Shown: positions 49,647-59,228, counted from the stretch's first letter. The stretch: 64,000 nucleotides of DNA from Comamonadaceae bacterium UBA2121 (GCA_002331385.1 DCYB01000002.1:158526-222525), one strand, 5' to 3'. Notes: a model not told the origin generated them from the sequence alone. Program-made: numbers and translations.

Positions 49647-50987
49647 ATGTCCAAGAAAGTTTTCATCAAGACCTTTGGCTGCCAGATGAACGAGTACGAC
49701 TCGGACAAGATGGCCGACGTGCTCGGCGCGGCGCAAGGGTACGAGCCCACCACCAACGTCGACGAAGCCGACCTGATCCTGTTCAACACCTGCTCGGTGC
49801 GCGAGAAGGCGCAGGAGAAAGTGTTCAGCGACCTTGGCCGCGTCAAACACCTCAAGGACAAGGGCGTGCTCATTGGCGTGGGCGGCTGCGTTGCCAGCCA
49901 GGAGGGCGAAGAAATCATCAAGCGCGCGCCCTTTGTGGACGTGGTGTTTGGCCCGCAGACACTGCACCGCCTGCCCGATTTGCTGGCCGCGCGCACGGCC
50001 AAGGCCAAGCCGCAGGTGGACATCTCGTTCCCCGAGATCGAAAAGTTCGACCATCTGCCGCCCGCGCGCGTGGAAGGCGCTTCGGCATTCGTGTCGATCA
50101 TGGAAGGCTGCTCCAAGTATTGCAGCTACTGCGTTGTGCCGTATACGCGCGGTGAAGAGGTGAGCCGCCCGTTCGAGGACGTGCTCGTGGAAGTGGCCGG
50201 GCTGGCCGATCAGGGCGTGAAGGAAATCAACCTGCTCGGCCAGAACGTGAACGCCTATCTGGGCAAGATGGGCGACACCAGCGAGATCGCCGATTTCGCC
50301 CTGCTGCTGGAATATGTGGCAGAGATTCCCGGCATCGAACGCATCCGTTTCACCACCAGCCACCCGAACGAGTTCACGCCGCGCCTCATCGAGGCCTACG
50401 CCAAACTGCCCAAACTTGTGAACCACCTGCACTTGCCGGTGCAACACGGCAGCGACAAGATCCTGATGGCCATGAAGCGCGGCTACACGGCCATGGAATA
50501 CAAGAGCACCGTGCGCAAGCTGCGCGCCATCCGGCCCGACCTGGCCATGAGCAGCGACTTCATCGTCGGTTTCCCCGGCGAGACGGAAGAAGACTTCCAG
50601 AAGATGATGAAACTGATCCACGATGTGCGCTTCGACAATTCGTTCAGCTTCATCTTCAGCCCGCGCCCGGGCACACCCGCTGCCAACCTGCACGATGACA
50701 CACCGCACGACGTGAAGCTGCGCCGTCTGCAGGAATTGCAAGCCGTCATCAACCAGAACATCAAGGACATCAGCGAGGAGCGCGTCGGCTCCGTGCAGCG
50801 TCTGCTGGTGGAAGGTGTCTCCAAGCGCGACGGCAGCGAACTGATGGGCCGCACCGAGTGCAACCGCGTGGTGAACTTCCCCGGCAACGAGCGCCTGATC
50901 GGCCAGATGATCGACGTGCGCATCACCGAAGCGCGCACCTATACGCTGCGCGGCGAGGTGCTGACGAGCGAAACGGCCAGCGCCTGA
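49647..50987 (+). CDS. miaB: tRNA-2-methylthio-N6-dimethylallyladenosine synthase
   Basis: A 446-residue radical-SAM methylthiotransferase that finishes ms2i6A37 in tRNA. The N-terminal domain has FIKTFGCQMNEYDSDKM and NTCSVREKA with three iron-sulfur cysteines. The radical-SAM cluster motif is C155-x3-C159-x2-C162 (EGCSKYCSYCVVPYTRG), and a C-terminal TRAM domain (LMGRTECNRVVNF) follows. Two ATGs (49638 and 49647) are close; 49647 has a GGA nine bases upstream and fits MSKKVFIKTFG. Length fits the family. Confidence 0.96.
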   Translation: MSKKVFIKTFGCQMNEYDSDKMADVLGAAQGYEPTTNVDEADLILFNTCSVREKAQEKVFSDLGRVKHLKDKGVLIGVGGCVASQEGEEIIKRAPFVDVVFGPQTLHRLPDLLAARTAKAKPQVDISFPEIEKFDHLPPARVEGASAFVSIMEGCSKYCSYCVVPYTRGEEVSRPFEDVLVEVAGLADQGVKEINLLGQNVNAYLGKMGDTSEIADFALLLEYVAEIPGIERIRFTTSHPNEFTPRLIEAYAKLPKLVNHLHLPVQHGSDKILMAMKRGYTAMEYKSTVRKLRAIRPDLAMSSDFIVGFPGETEEDFQKMMKLIHDVRFDNSFSFIFSPRPGTPAANLHDDTPHDVKLRRLQELQAVINQNIKDISEERVGSVQRLLVEGVSKRDGSELMGRTECNRVVNFPGNERLIGQMIDVRITEARTYTLRGEVLTSETASA

Positions 50988-50994
50988 TCACGCC

Positions 50995-52302
50995 TTAAAA
51001 GCAGGTATGGATGGCGCCGCATACGCGGCCGTCATCCTCCACCAGCGGCATCCAGCGCCATTTGTCGAAGGTGGTGCACGGGTGCGATATGCCGAGCTCG
51101 ACCCGATCACCCACCTGCGGGCCCGCCGCGCCCGCGGCGTCGAAATGCAGGTAGGCGTGCTGATCGTTCAGCGCCTCTATCGACCATCCAGCAGGTACCT
51201 CGTCTGCCGTGCGCAGCCCCTTGCGCGCCACGCGCACGGGCGTCGGCAGGTCGATGTCGGAGGAGATGTCTCGCCGTCCGCAGGTGAGCAAGGCCAGGCC
51301 CGGCTCCGGCACGGACTGCACCATCGCCCACACCGTGAGCGCCGGACGCAACGAGGCATCCAGCCCCTCGCGCAACTCCACGTTGTGCAGATAACGCCGG
51401 TAGTTCAGATGATCGTGCGTGACGTAGCAACCCGAGCGCAACACACCGCGCAGCGGCAGCGCAAGCCCTTGCATGCGCAGCAGCGGCACCACCAGATCGA
51501 ACACCGCCGAGCCGCCCGCGCTGATCAGGATGTGATCCTCTTGCGCGGCCCACAGCCGCAGTGAATCGCAAGCGAGCGCCAAGTCCATAACGCGCCGCAC
51601 CAGAGCCGTCACCTCACGCGCATCGTGCTCGCTATCGCAGTTCGCGGCATTGCCTTCATAGCATTCCACGCCGCCCAGTTGCAGCGATGCCGAGTGCGCC
51701 ACAGCCTGCGCCACTTCGAGCGCCTGCTCCAGCGTCCGGCACCCCGTGCGCTTGCCCGGAATGCCCATCTCCAGCAACACGTCGAACATGCGCGTGCTGG
51801 CGCGGCGCCGCACCCAGTCTTCGATCAGTGTCACCTGCGCCAGCGAATCCACCAGGAACCAGACGCGCAAACCCTCTGTCTGGGTCAGCAGGGCATCCAG
51901 CCCATCCAGATCCGCATCACACACCACCTGATTCGCAATGATGATGCGCCGCGCGCCCGCCGCCACGCCCACGCGCACCTGAAACACGGTGGCGAACGTC
52001 AGCCCCCATGCCCCTGCCACCATCTGCGCGGCAAACAACTCTGGCGACATCGTCGTCTTGCCATGCGGAGCCAGCAGGATGCCCTTGCGCTGCGCAAAAT
52101 CCTGCATCCACGCCACGTTGTGCTCGAGCGCCGAGCGCTTCAGCACCGCCAGCGGAAACGGCAAATCGTCCGCCAGCACATTCCAGCCCTGGCCACCGAT
52201 ATCCGCGAGCGCACAGGCGGGTGCGGCGGGCGGAAAGCCCTTGAAGTCGGGCCCGAGAACAAAGGTGGGCGCAGTGATGGAATCGGTCATCGGATCAGTC
52301 AT
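50995..52302 (-). CDS. PLP-dependent amino-acid deaminase / D-threonine-aldolase-like protein
   Basis: A 435-residue fold-type III PLP enzyme related to alanine racemase and D-serine dehydratase (DSD1). The PLP lysine is in GILLAPHGKTTMSPELF; the barrel continues with IIIANQVV and FDVLLEMGIPGKRTGCRT; and the C-terminal domain has LRSGCYVTHDHLNYRRYLHN and ELGISHPCTTFDKWRW with the metal-site His/Cys. It may deaminate or cleave D-amino acids. The ATG at 52302 (MTDPMTDS) was chosen from three possibilities. It is convergent with miaB by 7 bp. Confidence 0.85.
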   Translation of the reverse strand: MTDPMTDSITAPTFVLGPDFKGFPPAAPACALADIGGQGWNVLADDLPFPLAVLKRSALEHNVAWMQDFAQRKGILLAPHGKTTMSPELFAAQMVAGAWGLTFATVFQVRVGVAAGARRIIIANQVVCDADLDGLDALLTQTEGLRVWFLVDSLAQVTLIEDWVRRRASTRMFDVLLEMGIPGKRTGCRTLEQALEVAQAVAHSASLQLGGVECYEGNAANCDSEHDAREVTALVRRVMDLALACDSLRLWAAQEDHILISAGGSAVFDLVVPLLRMQGLALPLRGVLRSGCYVTHDHLNYRRYLHNVELREGLDASLRPALTVWAMVQSVPEPGLALLTCGRRDISSDIDLPTPVRVARKGLRTADEVPAGWSIEALNDQHAYLHFDAAGAAGPQVGDRVELGISHPCTTFDKWRWMPLVEDDGRVCGAIHTCF

Positions 52303-52390
52303 GGCGAGGCATCCAGTGAAGATGCCCACATGCTATATCACGCCCCAACCGTGCGCATGCGGCAGCCTGGCGCCCCCTCGACACACCCCA

Positions 52391-52427
52391 CGAAAAAGCG
52401 CCTGACCACTTTCGCGATCAGGCGCTA
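52391..52427 (-). terminator. Rho-independent terminator after ffh
   Basis: AGCGCCTGA (52397-52405) pairs with TCAGGCGCT (52418-52426). On the minus strand it ends in five T residues, 18 bp after the ffh stop. Confidence 0.8.
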
Positions 52428-52444
52428 GCGAACTTCCAGAGCTG

Positions 52445-53836
52445 TCAGAACGGCAACTTGGGCATGCCGCCGCCGCCCATCATGCCTTTCATCCCCTTCA
52501 TGCCGCCCATGCGCTTCATCATCTTCATGAGGCCGCCGCCCTTCATCTTTTTCATCATCGTCTGCATCTGCTCGAACTCCTTGAGCAGACGATTGACTTC
52601 CTGCACCTGCACGCCCGCGCCATCGGCGATGCGCTTCTTGCGCGTGGCCTTGATGAGTGCGGGATGCTTGCGCTCTTGCAGGGTCATGGAGCAGATGATG
52701 CCCTCCTTGCGGCGCACTTCGCGCTCGGCCTTGTCCATGTCGACCTGTCCGGCCTTGCCCGCCAGTTCGGTGGGGAGCTTGTCCATCAGGGTGGAAAGGC
52801 CGCCCATCTGCTTCATCTGCTGCAACTGGGCGAGAAAATCGTTCAGATCGAAGCCGTCACCGCTCTTGACCTTTTCGGCCAGCTTTTGCGCGGCTTCCAT
52901 GTCCACGCCCTTGGTGACCTGCTCGACCAGCGCGACGATGTCGCCCATGCCGAGCACGCGCTGCGCGTGGCGCGACGCATCGAACACCTCGATGCCGTCG
53001 ATCTTTTCCGACACGCCGGCAAACTTGATCGGCGCGCCCGTGATCTGCCGCACCGACAGCGCCGCGCCACCGCGCGAGTCACCATCGAGCTTGGTGAGCA
53101 CGATGCCGGTGAGCGGCAGCGCTTCCTTGAAGGCCTTGGCGGTGTTGACCGCGTCCTGACCTTGCATGGCATCGACCACGAACAGCGTTTCCACCGGCTT
53201 GAGCACGGCGTGCAGGTCCTTGATCTCCTGCATCAGCAATTCGTCGATCGCAAGACGGCCTGCGGTGTCCACCAGCAGCACGTCGAAATAATGCTTGCGC
53301 GCGTAGTCCAGTGCCGCCATCGCGATGTCGCGTGGCTTCTGGTCGGGCGTGGACGGGAACCACTCGGCACCGGCCTGCGCGGTCACGGTCTTGAGCTGTT
53401 CGATGGCGGCAGGACGGTACACGTCGCCCGACACGGTCAGCACTTTCTTCTTGCGCTTGTCGATCAGGTGCTTGGCCAGCTTGGCGGTGGTCGTGGTCTT
53501 GCCCGCACCTTGCAGACCAGCCATCAGAATGACGGCAGGCGGCTGGGCGTTCAGATTGATGTCGGCTATGCCCTCGCCCATGGTCGCGGCCAGCTCGGCG
53601 TTGACGATGCCGACCAGCGCCTGCCCGGGCTTGAGGCTGCCCAGCACTTCCTGGCCGAGCGCCTTTTCTTTCACGCGCGCGACGAAATCACGCACGACAG
53701 GAAGGGCCACGTCGGCTTCAAGCAGTGCCATGCGCACTTCGCGCAGCATGTCCTGCACGTTGGATTCGGTGATGCGGGCCTGGCCACGCATCTCCTTGAC
53801 GAGTCGTGAGAGTTTATCGGTGAGCGCGGAAGCCAT
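52445..53836 (-). CDS. ffh: Signal recognition particle protein Ffh
   Basis: A 463-residue SRP GTPase that delivers nascent membrane proteins to the translocon. The N domain (LTDKLSRLVKEMRGQARITE), G1 GLQGAGKTTTTAKLA, the DTAGR motif in LLVDTAGRLAID, TKLDGDSRGGAALS and a methionine-rich C-terminal M domain (MKQMGGLSTLMDKLP, GGMKGMKGMMGGG) are all present. The ATG at 53836 gives the standard N-terminus. The neighbour on the other strand is a CcsA-like protein gene, as in related genomes. Confidence 0.98.
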   Translation of the reverse strand: MASALTDKLSRLVKEMRGQARITESNVQDMLREVRMALLEADVALPVVRDFVARVKEKALGQEVLGSLKPGQALVGIVNAELAATMGEGIADINLNAQPPAVILMAGLQGAGKTTTTAKLAKHLIDKRKKKVLTVSGDVYRPAAIEQLKTVTAQAGAEWFPSTPDQKPRDIAMAALDYARKHYFDVLLVDTAGRLAIDELLMQEIKDLHAVLKPVETLFVVDAMQGQDAVNTAKAFKEALPLTGIVLTKLDGDSRGGAALSVRQITGAPIKFAGVSEKIDGIEVFDASRHAQRVLGMGDIVALVEQVTKGVDMEAAQKLAEKVKSGDGFDLNDFLAQLQQMKQMGGLSTLMDKLPTELAGKAGQVDMDKAEREVRRKEGIICSMTLQERKHPALIKATRKKRIADGAGVQVQEVNRLLKEFEQMQTMMKKMKGGGLMKMMKRMGGMKGMKGMMGGGGMPKLPF

Positions 53837-53931
53837 GCGGGATGCTCCAAAGGCAGAAATCACACCAGTTTCGTGGTGCTTGCTGCAAGTTTGACCCGCG
53901 AAACGCGGGCGAAAGGCTAAACTGTAAGTCT

Positions 53932-54732
53932 ATGATTTTACCCAGTGCTTCCCCCATCGGCTGGCTATTGGCCATTGCAGCCGCGTTGGCCTATGGGGTC
54001 TCTGCCATTGCAGGCTCGCGTTTCACTGCATCGCAGGCGCGTTTCGCACTACTGCTGGCCTGGGTGTTGCACGGCATTTGCGTGGGCTGGGGCCTCCTCG
54101 GTCAGGCACCCCACTTCGGCTTTGCCGCCGCGCTGTCGATGACGGCATGGCTGGTCATGATCGCCTATGTGGTCGAGCGCCAGTTCTTCCCGCAATTGCG
54201 CACGCTCTGGGTGCTGGCCGTGCTCGGTGCTGCCGCCGTGCTGCTGGCGATGATCTTTCCGGGCAAGCCGCTGCACGCGCTGTCCTCGCCATGGCTGCCG
54301 CTGCACCTCACGCTCGGGATTGCCTCTTATGGACTGTTTTCAGCAGCCGTCGTGCACGCCTGGCTGATGACGCGCGCCGAAAAGCACATCCGCCTCGCGG
54401 CCGATTCTCCCAACGGCATGCCGCTGCTCACGCTGGAGCGCCTGACCTTCCGCTTCGTGACGGCGGGCTTTGTGGTGCTGTCGGCGACGTTGATCGCGGG
54501 CTGGCTGTTCGGCGAAATGCTGTATGGGCGCGCGTGGGTGTGGGATCACAAGTCGGTGTTCTCCGTGCTGTCCTGGCTCACCTTCGCCGTGTTGCTGGTG
54601 GGCCGCTCGCGCTTCGGCTGGCGTGGCCGCAGCGCCGTGCGCATGTTGTATGCAGGCGCTGTCTTGCTGCTGCTGGCCTATGCCGGGTCCCGTTTCGTGA
54701 TGGAAGTGCTGCTTCCGCAGTCGGGTCACTGA
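53932..54732 (+). CDS. CcsA/HemX-like cytochrome c assembly membrane protein (YpjD type)
   Basis: A 266-residue integral membrane protein with about eight hydrophobic segments. The periplasmic-loop histidines and the conserved tryptophan region AWVWDHKSVFSVLSWLTFAVLL resemble the CcsA/CcmC/HemX fold, including the second-half motif RFVTAGFVVLSATLIAGWLFG. Related proteins handle haem during cytochrome c maturation; the YpjD branch is poorly understood. It is divergent from ffh, and PP0621-like and pilS genes follow. Confidence 0.85.
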   Translation: MILPSASPIGWLLAIAAALAYGVSAIAGSRFTASQARFALLLAWVLHGICVGWGLLGQAPHFGFAAALSMTAWLVMIAYVVERQFFPQLRTLWVLAVLGAAAVLLAMIFPGKPLHALSSPWLPLHLTLGIASYGLFSAAVVHAWLMTRAEKHIRLAADSPNGMPLLTLERLTFRFVTAGFVVLSATLIAGWLFGEMLYGRAWVWDHKSVFSVLSWLTFAVLLVGRSRFGWRGRSAVRMLYAGAVLLLLAYAGSRFVMEVLLPQSGH

Positions 54733-54747
54733 TCGGAAGTCCGCGCC

Positions 54748-54984
54748 ATGAAATACCTGCTCGTCCTGATCGTTCTGATCATTGCCTACAACATCTGGCG
54801 CAAGCAGCGCCGGCTCGACGATGCCGCCAAGCGGCCGGGTCCACGGCCACGCACACCGGCCATCACGCAAGAAATGGTGCCCTGCGCGCACTGCGGCCTG
54901 ATGCTGCCCAAGGGCGAAGCATTGCAGTCCGATGCCCGCACCTATTTCTGCTGCGAAGAGCATCAGCGGAGCGGCCGCAAATGA
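54748..54984 (+). CDS. PP0621-family small membrane protein
   Basis: A 78-residue protein with one N-terminal membrane helix (LLVLIVLIIAYNIW) and a C-terminal metal-ribbon-like motif C-AH-C...CC-EEH (PCAHCGLMLPKG and YFCCEEH), as in the PP0621 family. Its function is not known to me. It lies 16 bp after the CcsA-like gene and before pilS, a conserved neighbourhood in Burkholderiales. Confidence 0.85.
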   Translation: MKYLLVLIVLIIAYNIWRKQRRLDDAAKRPGPRPRTPAITQEMVPCAHCGLMLPKGEALQSDARTYFCCEEHQRSGRK

Positions 54985-55023
54985 GCATGCCCCTGCCCCG
55001 GCGCTTCTGATCAGGAGGCGCTC

Positions 55024-56715
55024 GTGCTCGTTCACCAACCCTCCGGCAACAACACCTTCCTGCGCATCTGGCTCGCGTTCCTCAATGGCCGGGTCATGGT
55101 GGCGTTGCTGCTCATGGGGCAGTTGTCTGCGGGGCTCATCTGGCAATTTCCGGTCAATCCCAATGCGCTGGCCGTCAGCCTGGCCTATCTCGCCACGACG
55201 CTGCTGGTGCGACTCACCTCGCGCCAGGTGCCTTCGCCCAAGCCCGGCCCGCAATGGTTGCTGACGATTGGTGTGGACATGGCCATGTTCACCTATCTGC
55301 ACCTGTTCACCAGTGACACGATGAACTACACGCCGCTGTATGGCCTGCCCGTGCTGATGGCGGGCATGCTCGGCACCTTGGCGCTGGCACTGGGCACTAC
55401 GTCGATCATCACCTTGCTCCTGTTGGCAGGCTCGTGGTGGATGGCGCAGAAGAGTCCCGGCGACGTGACCCAGCGCTACCTGCAGACCGCACTCACCGCC
55501 ACGGGCTATTTCATCGTCACCTATCTGGTCCACCAGTTGTCCGTGAAGCTGCACGCCGAGCACCAGATTGCGCTGCGCAACCGGGCCGCGGCCCAGACAC
55601 ACGAGGACGTGAGCGCGCTCGTCATGCAGCACTTGACCGAGGGCGTGCTCGTCATCGACCGGCAGAACATGGTGCGCATCGTCAATCCATCGGCCAGACT
55701 GCTGCTGGGCAGCGCCGCCGCCAGCACCACGCCGTTCGAGCTGCTCGCGCTGTCCAACTGGAGTCCGCTGCTGACGCTGGTGCGCTTCACATTCGAATCA
55801 GGCACACAGCAGTCCTCCGACATTGCCATCGCTCAGCCCGGACACAGCCCCATGGGATTGCGTGCCCGCACCTGGCTGACCACGCAGTTCAGCCCCGGTA
55901 GCGCGCCGCACACCTCCGATCCGCTGTGTGTGGTGTTCCTGCAGGATCTGCGCGAGATGGAAGCGCGCCTGCGCACGGAAAAACTCGCCGCCATGGGCCG
56001 CATGTCCGCCGCCGTGGCGCATGAAATCCGCAACCCGCTAGCGGCCATCCTGCAGGCCAATGCGTTGCTCGAAGAAGAGTTGAGCGATCCGGTGCAGCAA
56101 CGCCTGAGCAAGATGGTGCGCCAGAACGCAGAACGCCTCACACGCATCACGGAAGAGGTGCTGGACATCGCGCGCGTGCGCCACCAGATCGACAACGCTC
56201 CCGCCTCTGCCATCGCGCTCGATGATGCGGTGACGCAGATAGTCACTGATTGGCAGGCGCACGATCCAGCGCGGCGCGGGGCACTCCACAGCATGCTGAA
56301 TGCGCAAGACATGCACGTGGCTTTCGACCCGGACCATCTGCGCCGCATCCTGGTGAATCTGATGGACAACGCGCTGCGCTATATGCAGGCGCATGCGGAT
56401 TCGCTTGGCATCCAGACCGGCATCGGCGAAGATGGTCTCGCGTTCCTGCAAGTATGGAGCGATGGCGCGCCGCTGGAAAAGTCGGTGGAGCAGCATCTCT
56501 TTGAGCCCTTCTTCTCCTCGGAAAGCCGCTCCAGCGGATTGGGCCTCTATATATGCAGGGAGTTGTGTACCCGCCACGGCGCGAGCATTCGCTACGAAAG
56601 AAAGACACTCTCGCTCGCACGCGGCGACATTGAAGGCAACGCTTTCATCGTTTCCTTCCGACAATCGCTTCTGCTTCCCACCACCCCGTCGCTTTTTGAC
56701 ACAATCATGGTTTGA
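55024..56715 (+). CDS. pilS: Sensor histidine kinase PilS
   Basis: A 563-residue kinase, upstream partner of PilR for sigma-54-dependent pilin transcription. The N-terminal half has several membrane segments (about residues 15-180), then a PAS-like region (TEGVLVIDRQNMVRIVNPSA), a HisKA domain with the phospho-accepting His in SAAVAHEIRNPLAAI, and an ATPase domain with NLMDNALRYM and SGLGLYICRELCTRHG. The start is GTG 55024 with AGGAGG five bases upstream. The stop is 15 bp before pilR. Confidence 0.93.
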   Translation: MLVHQPSGNNTFLRIWLAFLNGRVMVALLLMGQLSAGLIWQFPVNPNALAVSLAYLATTLLVRLTSRQVPSPKPGPQWLLTIGVDMAMFTYLHLFTSDTMNYTPLYGLPVLMAGMLGTLALALGTTSIITLLLLAGSWWMAQKSPGDVTQRYLQTALTATGYFIVTYLVHQLSVKLHAEHQIALRNRAAAQTHEDVSALVMQHLTEGVLVIDRQNMVRIVNPSARLLLGSAAASTTPFELLALSNWSPLLTLVRFTFESGTQQSSDIAIAQPGHSPMGLRARTWLTTQFSPGSAPHTSDPLCVVFLQDLREMEARLRTEKLAAMGRMSAAVAHEIRNPLAAILQANALLEEELSDPVQQRLSKMVRQNAERLTRITEEVLDIARVRHQIDNAPASAIALDDAVTQIVTDWQAHDPARRGALHSMLNAQDMHVAFDPDHLRRILVNLMDNALRYMQAHADSLGIQTGIGEDGLAFLQVWSDGAPLEKSVEQHLFEPFFSSESRSSGLGLYICRELCTRHGASIRYERKTLSLARGDIEGNAFIVSFRQSLLLPTTPSLFDTIMV

Positions 56716-56730
56716 GACGTTCACCACGAC

Positions 56731-58410
56731 ATGCCTGCCTACGCCGCCTCCATCCTCGTCATCGATGACGAACCCGATCTCAGAACCCTCTACGAGCTGA
56801 CACTGCTGCGTGAAGGGTATCGGGTGGAAACTGCGGGCAGCGTGCAGGAGGCGTGCCAGCAATTGCGCGTGCAGCAATTCGACGTGGTGATCTCCGACAT
56901 GCGCCTGCCTGACGGCTACGGCATGGAGGTGCTGGCCTACCTGCGCGATGCTCAGCGACGTGAACGGTGCGTTGTGATGACGGCCTATGGCTCCGCAGAA
57001 AACGCCGTCGAGGCGTTGCGTGCAGGCGCGTTCGACTATCTCACCAAGCCGGTCGACCTCAAGCAGTTCCGCTCGGTCGTGGCCTCCGCCGTACAAGGCA
57101 CGGGCGGCGTGCCCGCACCCGGCAGTGCGCGCCCCGCCACGGCCACTGCTGCGGCCTCGCCTGACAGCGACAACGCCAAGGCACCAGCTCCCGCCACTGC
57201 CACTGCCAATGCCAATGCCAATGCCAACGCCAATGCCAGCGGCGCGCAAGAGTCCCCCGCAGAGGGCGCCGGCTCCAGCGCGCTGGCGCAATTGATTGGC
57301 GACTCGCAGGCCATGCGCAACGTGAAGCAGCGCATCGCCAAAGTGGCGCGCAGCATGGCACCCGTGTTGGTGCGCGGCGAGTCCGGCACAGGCAAGGAGC
57401 TGGTCGCGCGCGCATTGCACGGCAGCAGCCAGCGCACCGACGGGCCGATGATTGCCGTGAACTGCAGCGCCATTCCAGAAAGCTTGCTGGAGGCCGAATT
57501 CTTCGGCGCGCGCAAGGGCTCGTACACCGGCGCCACCACCGATCGCGAGGGCTTCTTTCAGGCCGCACGCGGCGGCACCCTGTTTTTGGACGAGATCGGC
57601 GATCTGCCACTGCCCATGCAATCCAAGCTGCTGCGCGCGATCCAGGAGCGCAGCGTGCGTCCGCTCGGTGCCACGCAGGAAGAAACGGTCGACGTGCGCA
57701 TCGTCAGCGCCACACACAAAGACCTGGCCGCAGAAGTGCAGGCCGGCCGATTCCGACAGGACTTGTACTACCGCCTGAACGTCATCGAGGTGCTGATTCC
57801 GCCTTTGCGCGAACGCCGCGAAGACCTTCCCGTGCTGTGCGCCGCGCTGCTGCAACGCATTGCGCAGGACTCGGGCTTGCCCGTTCCGCGCCTGACAGAG
57901 ACCGCACTCGAACGCATCTGCATGTACCCACTGCCCGGCAACGTGCGTGAACTGGAAAACCTGCTGCACCGCGCAGTCGCGCTCAGCGATGGCGATGAGC
58001 TGTTCGTCGAGCCGCCCGCAGAGGGCGTCGCGCTGGCATCGCCCTCGCCCTCGCCCTCGCCGTCGCCCACACCCTCACCTTCCGCCGCCATGGCAGCCAG
58101 CGCGCAACCAGAGGTGCCCCCTGCGCAGATGGAAGCGCGGGTTGCGCCCCCTGCGCCCAAGTTCACGCCCGAGTTCGCGCCTGATCTCACCCCCGATCCA
58201 CTCGCCTGCGATACCTTGCCCAGCGATCTGCAAGCCTGGCTCGACAAGCAGGAGCGCGAAATTCTGGTGCGCGCCCTGCGCGAATCCGGCTTCAATCGCA
58301 CGGCCACCGCCGCACGCCTGGGCATCAGCCTGCGCCAGATCCGCTACCGCATCGAACGCCTGAACATCTCGGAAGCTGAAAGCGGCAGCGAGCACGTCGA
58401 TGGCGAATGA
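56731..58410 (+). CDS. pilR: Sigma-54-dependent response regulator PilR
   Basis: A 559-residue NtrC-type activator. The receiver domain (VIDDEPDLRTLYELTL, with phospho-acceptor Asp in VVISDMRLPDGYGM), AAA+ domain with GESGTGKELVARALHG, GARKGSYTGAT and LFLDEIGDLPL, and C-terminal Fis-type HTH (NRTATAARLGISLRQIRYRI) are intact. Two low-complexity linkers stand out: an (Asn-Ala)-rich stretch near residues 155-170 from a 6-bp repeat at 57193-57237, and an (Ser-Pro) stretch near 437-449 from TCGCCC repeats at 58039-58077. It activates pilin genes with sigma-54. It overlaps ampD by 11 bp. Confidence 0.94.
   Translation: MPAYAASILVIDDEPDLRTLYELTLLREGYRVETAGSVQEACQQLRVQQFDVVISDMRLPDGYGMEVLAYLRDAQRRERCVVMTAYGSAENAVEALRAGAFDYLTKPVDLKQFRSVVASAVQGTGGVPAPGSARPATATAAASPDSDNAKAPAPATATANANANANANASGAQESPAEGAGSSALAQLIGDSQAMRNVKQRIAKVARSMAPVLVRGESGTGKELVARALHGSSQRTDGPMIAVNCSAIPESLLEAEFFGARKGSYTGATTDREGFFQAARGGTLFLDEIGDLPLPMQSKLLRAIQERSVRPLGATQEETVDVRIVSATHKDLAAEVQAGRFRQDLYYRLNVIEVLIPPLRERREDLPVLCAALLQRIAQDSGLPVPRLTETALERICMYPLPGNVRELENLLHRAVALSDGDELFVEPPAEGVALASPSPSPSPSPTPSPSAAMAASAQPEVPPAQMEARVAPPAPKFTPEFAPDLTPDPLACDTLPSDLQAWLDKQEREILVRALRESGFNRTATAARLGISLRQIRYRIERLNISEAESGSEHVDGE
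57193..57237 (+). repeat. Hexanucleotide repeat tract in pilR (Asn-Ala linker)
   Basis: Imperfect tandem copies of GCCAAT and GCCACT run for 45 bp within the linker between the receiver and AAA+ domains. Length change would alter the linker without shifting the frame. Confidence 0.8.
58039..58077 (+). repeat. Hexanucleotide repeat tract in pilR (Ser-Pro linker)
   Basis: Near-perfect TCGCCC copies run for 39 bp between the AAA+ and DNA-binding domains. Confidence 0.8.
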
Positions 58411-58987
58411 ACGCCAGCGGGCACCGCTCTGGCGCGACGGCTGGTACCGGCACGCGCGCCGGGTGGACTCGCCCAACTTCGGCAAACGCCCCGCGCATGC
58501 GCACATCGATCTGGTGGTCGTGCACTCCATCAGCCTGCCTCCCGGTGAACATGGCACAGGAGACATCGAGCGCCTGTTCACCAACCAACTCGATTGGGAC
58601 GCACACCCTTACTTCGATGCGATTCGCGGCATGGAAGTCTCCAGCCATTTCGTCATCGCACGCGATGGCGCCATCACGCAATACGTGAGTTGCGATGCAC
58701 GCGCGTGGCACGCGGGACGTTCGCACTACCGCGGGCGCGACAACTGCAACGACGACTCCATTGGCATCGAACTGGAAGGCCTTGAAGGCGACAGGTTTAC
58801 CGATGCGCAATATGATGCGCTCGCTGCGTTGTCGCGCGACCTCGCCGCGCACTATCCCATCCGTTTCATGGCCGGTCACGAGCACGTTGCACCCGGTCGC
58901 AAGAACGATCCGGGAGCAGGATTTGAGTGGCGGCGAATGCGAAACAATTTGTTTGATCTAGGTTGGTGGTTTCCACTAGTCAACTAG
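58400..58987 (+). CDS. ampD: 1,6-anhydro-N-acetylmuramyl-L-alanine amidase AmpD
   Basis: A 195-residue cytoplasmic zinc amidase of peptidoglycan recycling. The zinc and catalytic residues lie in DLVVVHSISLPPG, RAWHAGRSHYRGRDNCNDDSIGIELEG and AGHEHVAPGRKNDPGAGFEW, the standard AmpD blocks. It cleaves the stem peptide from anhydromuropeptides and so affects AmpR signals where these exist. The ATG at 58400 overlaps pilR by 11 bp, so translation is coupled. No ampC or ampR is nearby. Confidence 0.95.
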   Translation: MANERQRAPLWRDGWYRHARRVDSPNFGKRPAHAHIDLVVVHSISLPPGEHGTGDIERLFTNQLDWDAHPYFDAIRGMEVSSHFVIARDGAITQYVSCDARAWHAGRSHYRGRDNCNDDSIGIELEGLEGDRFTDAQYDALAALSRDLAAHYPIRFMAGHEHVAPGRKNDPGAGFEWRRMRNNLFDLGWWFPLVN

Positions 58988-59211
58988 CACCCGCCACCGC
59001 GTCGTGGTTTTCGCAGGCTGCGCCGCCACACCCGGATTTCCCGCCTCCGACCACCCACACATGCGGCCTCGCAAGGCATATCGCGCGACAGGTCGCATCC
59101 CTGCGTGATCTCGCGTTGGAAAGCCCCAGTGCGCCAGCGATTGCAGCGCGCACAGTGCAACTTTCGGGACGATTCGCACCCGTTTTGAAAAATCGCGGCA
59201 CCGTAGCGGAT
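58988..59211. other. Upstream part of the nrdA leader region
   Basis: The whole ampD-nrdA gap (58988-59352) has no supported gene. This part shows no clear feature beyond a TTGAAA at 59175; the promoter and NrdR-type boxes lie in the rest. Confidence 0.5.
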
Positions 59212-59227
59212 ACACTACCGGTAGTGT
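59212..59227. promoter_or_regulatory. NrdR box 1
   Basis: ACACTACCGGTAGTGT is a perfect 16-bp palindrome with the ACAC...GTGT arms of NrdR boxes. It lies just before the -35 element. The second box starts 32 bp later, the three-turn spacing known for paired NrdR boxes. Confidence 0.8.
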
Positions 59228-59228
59228 C

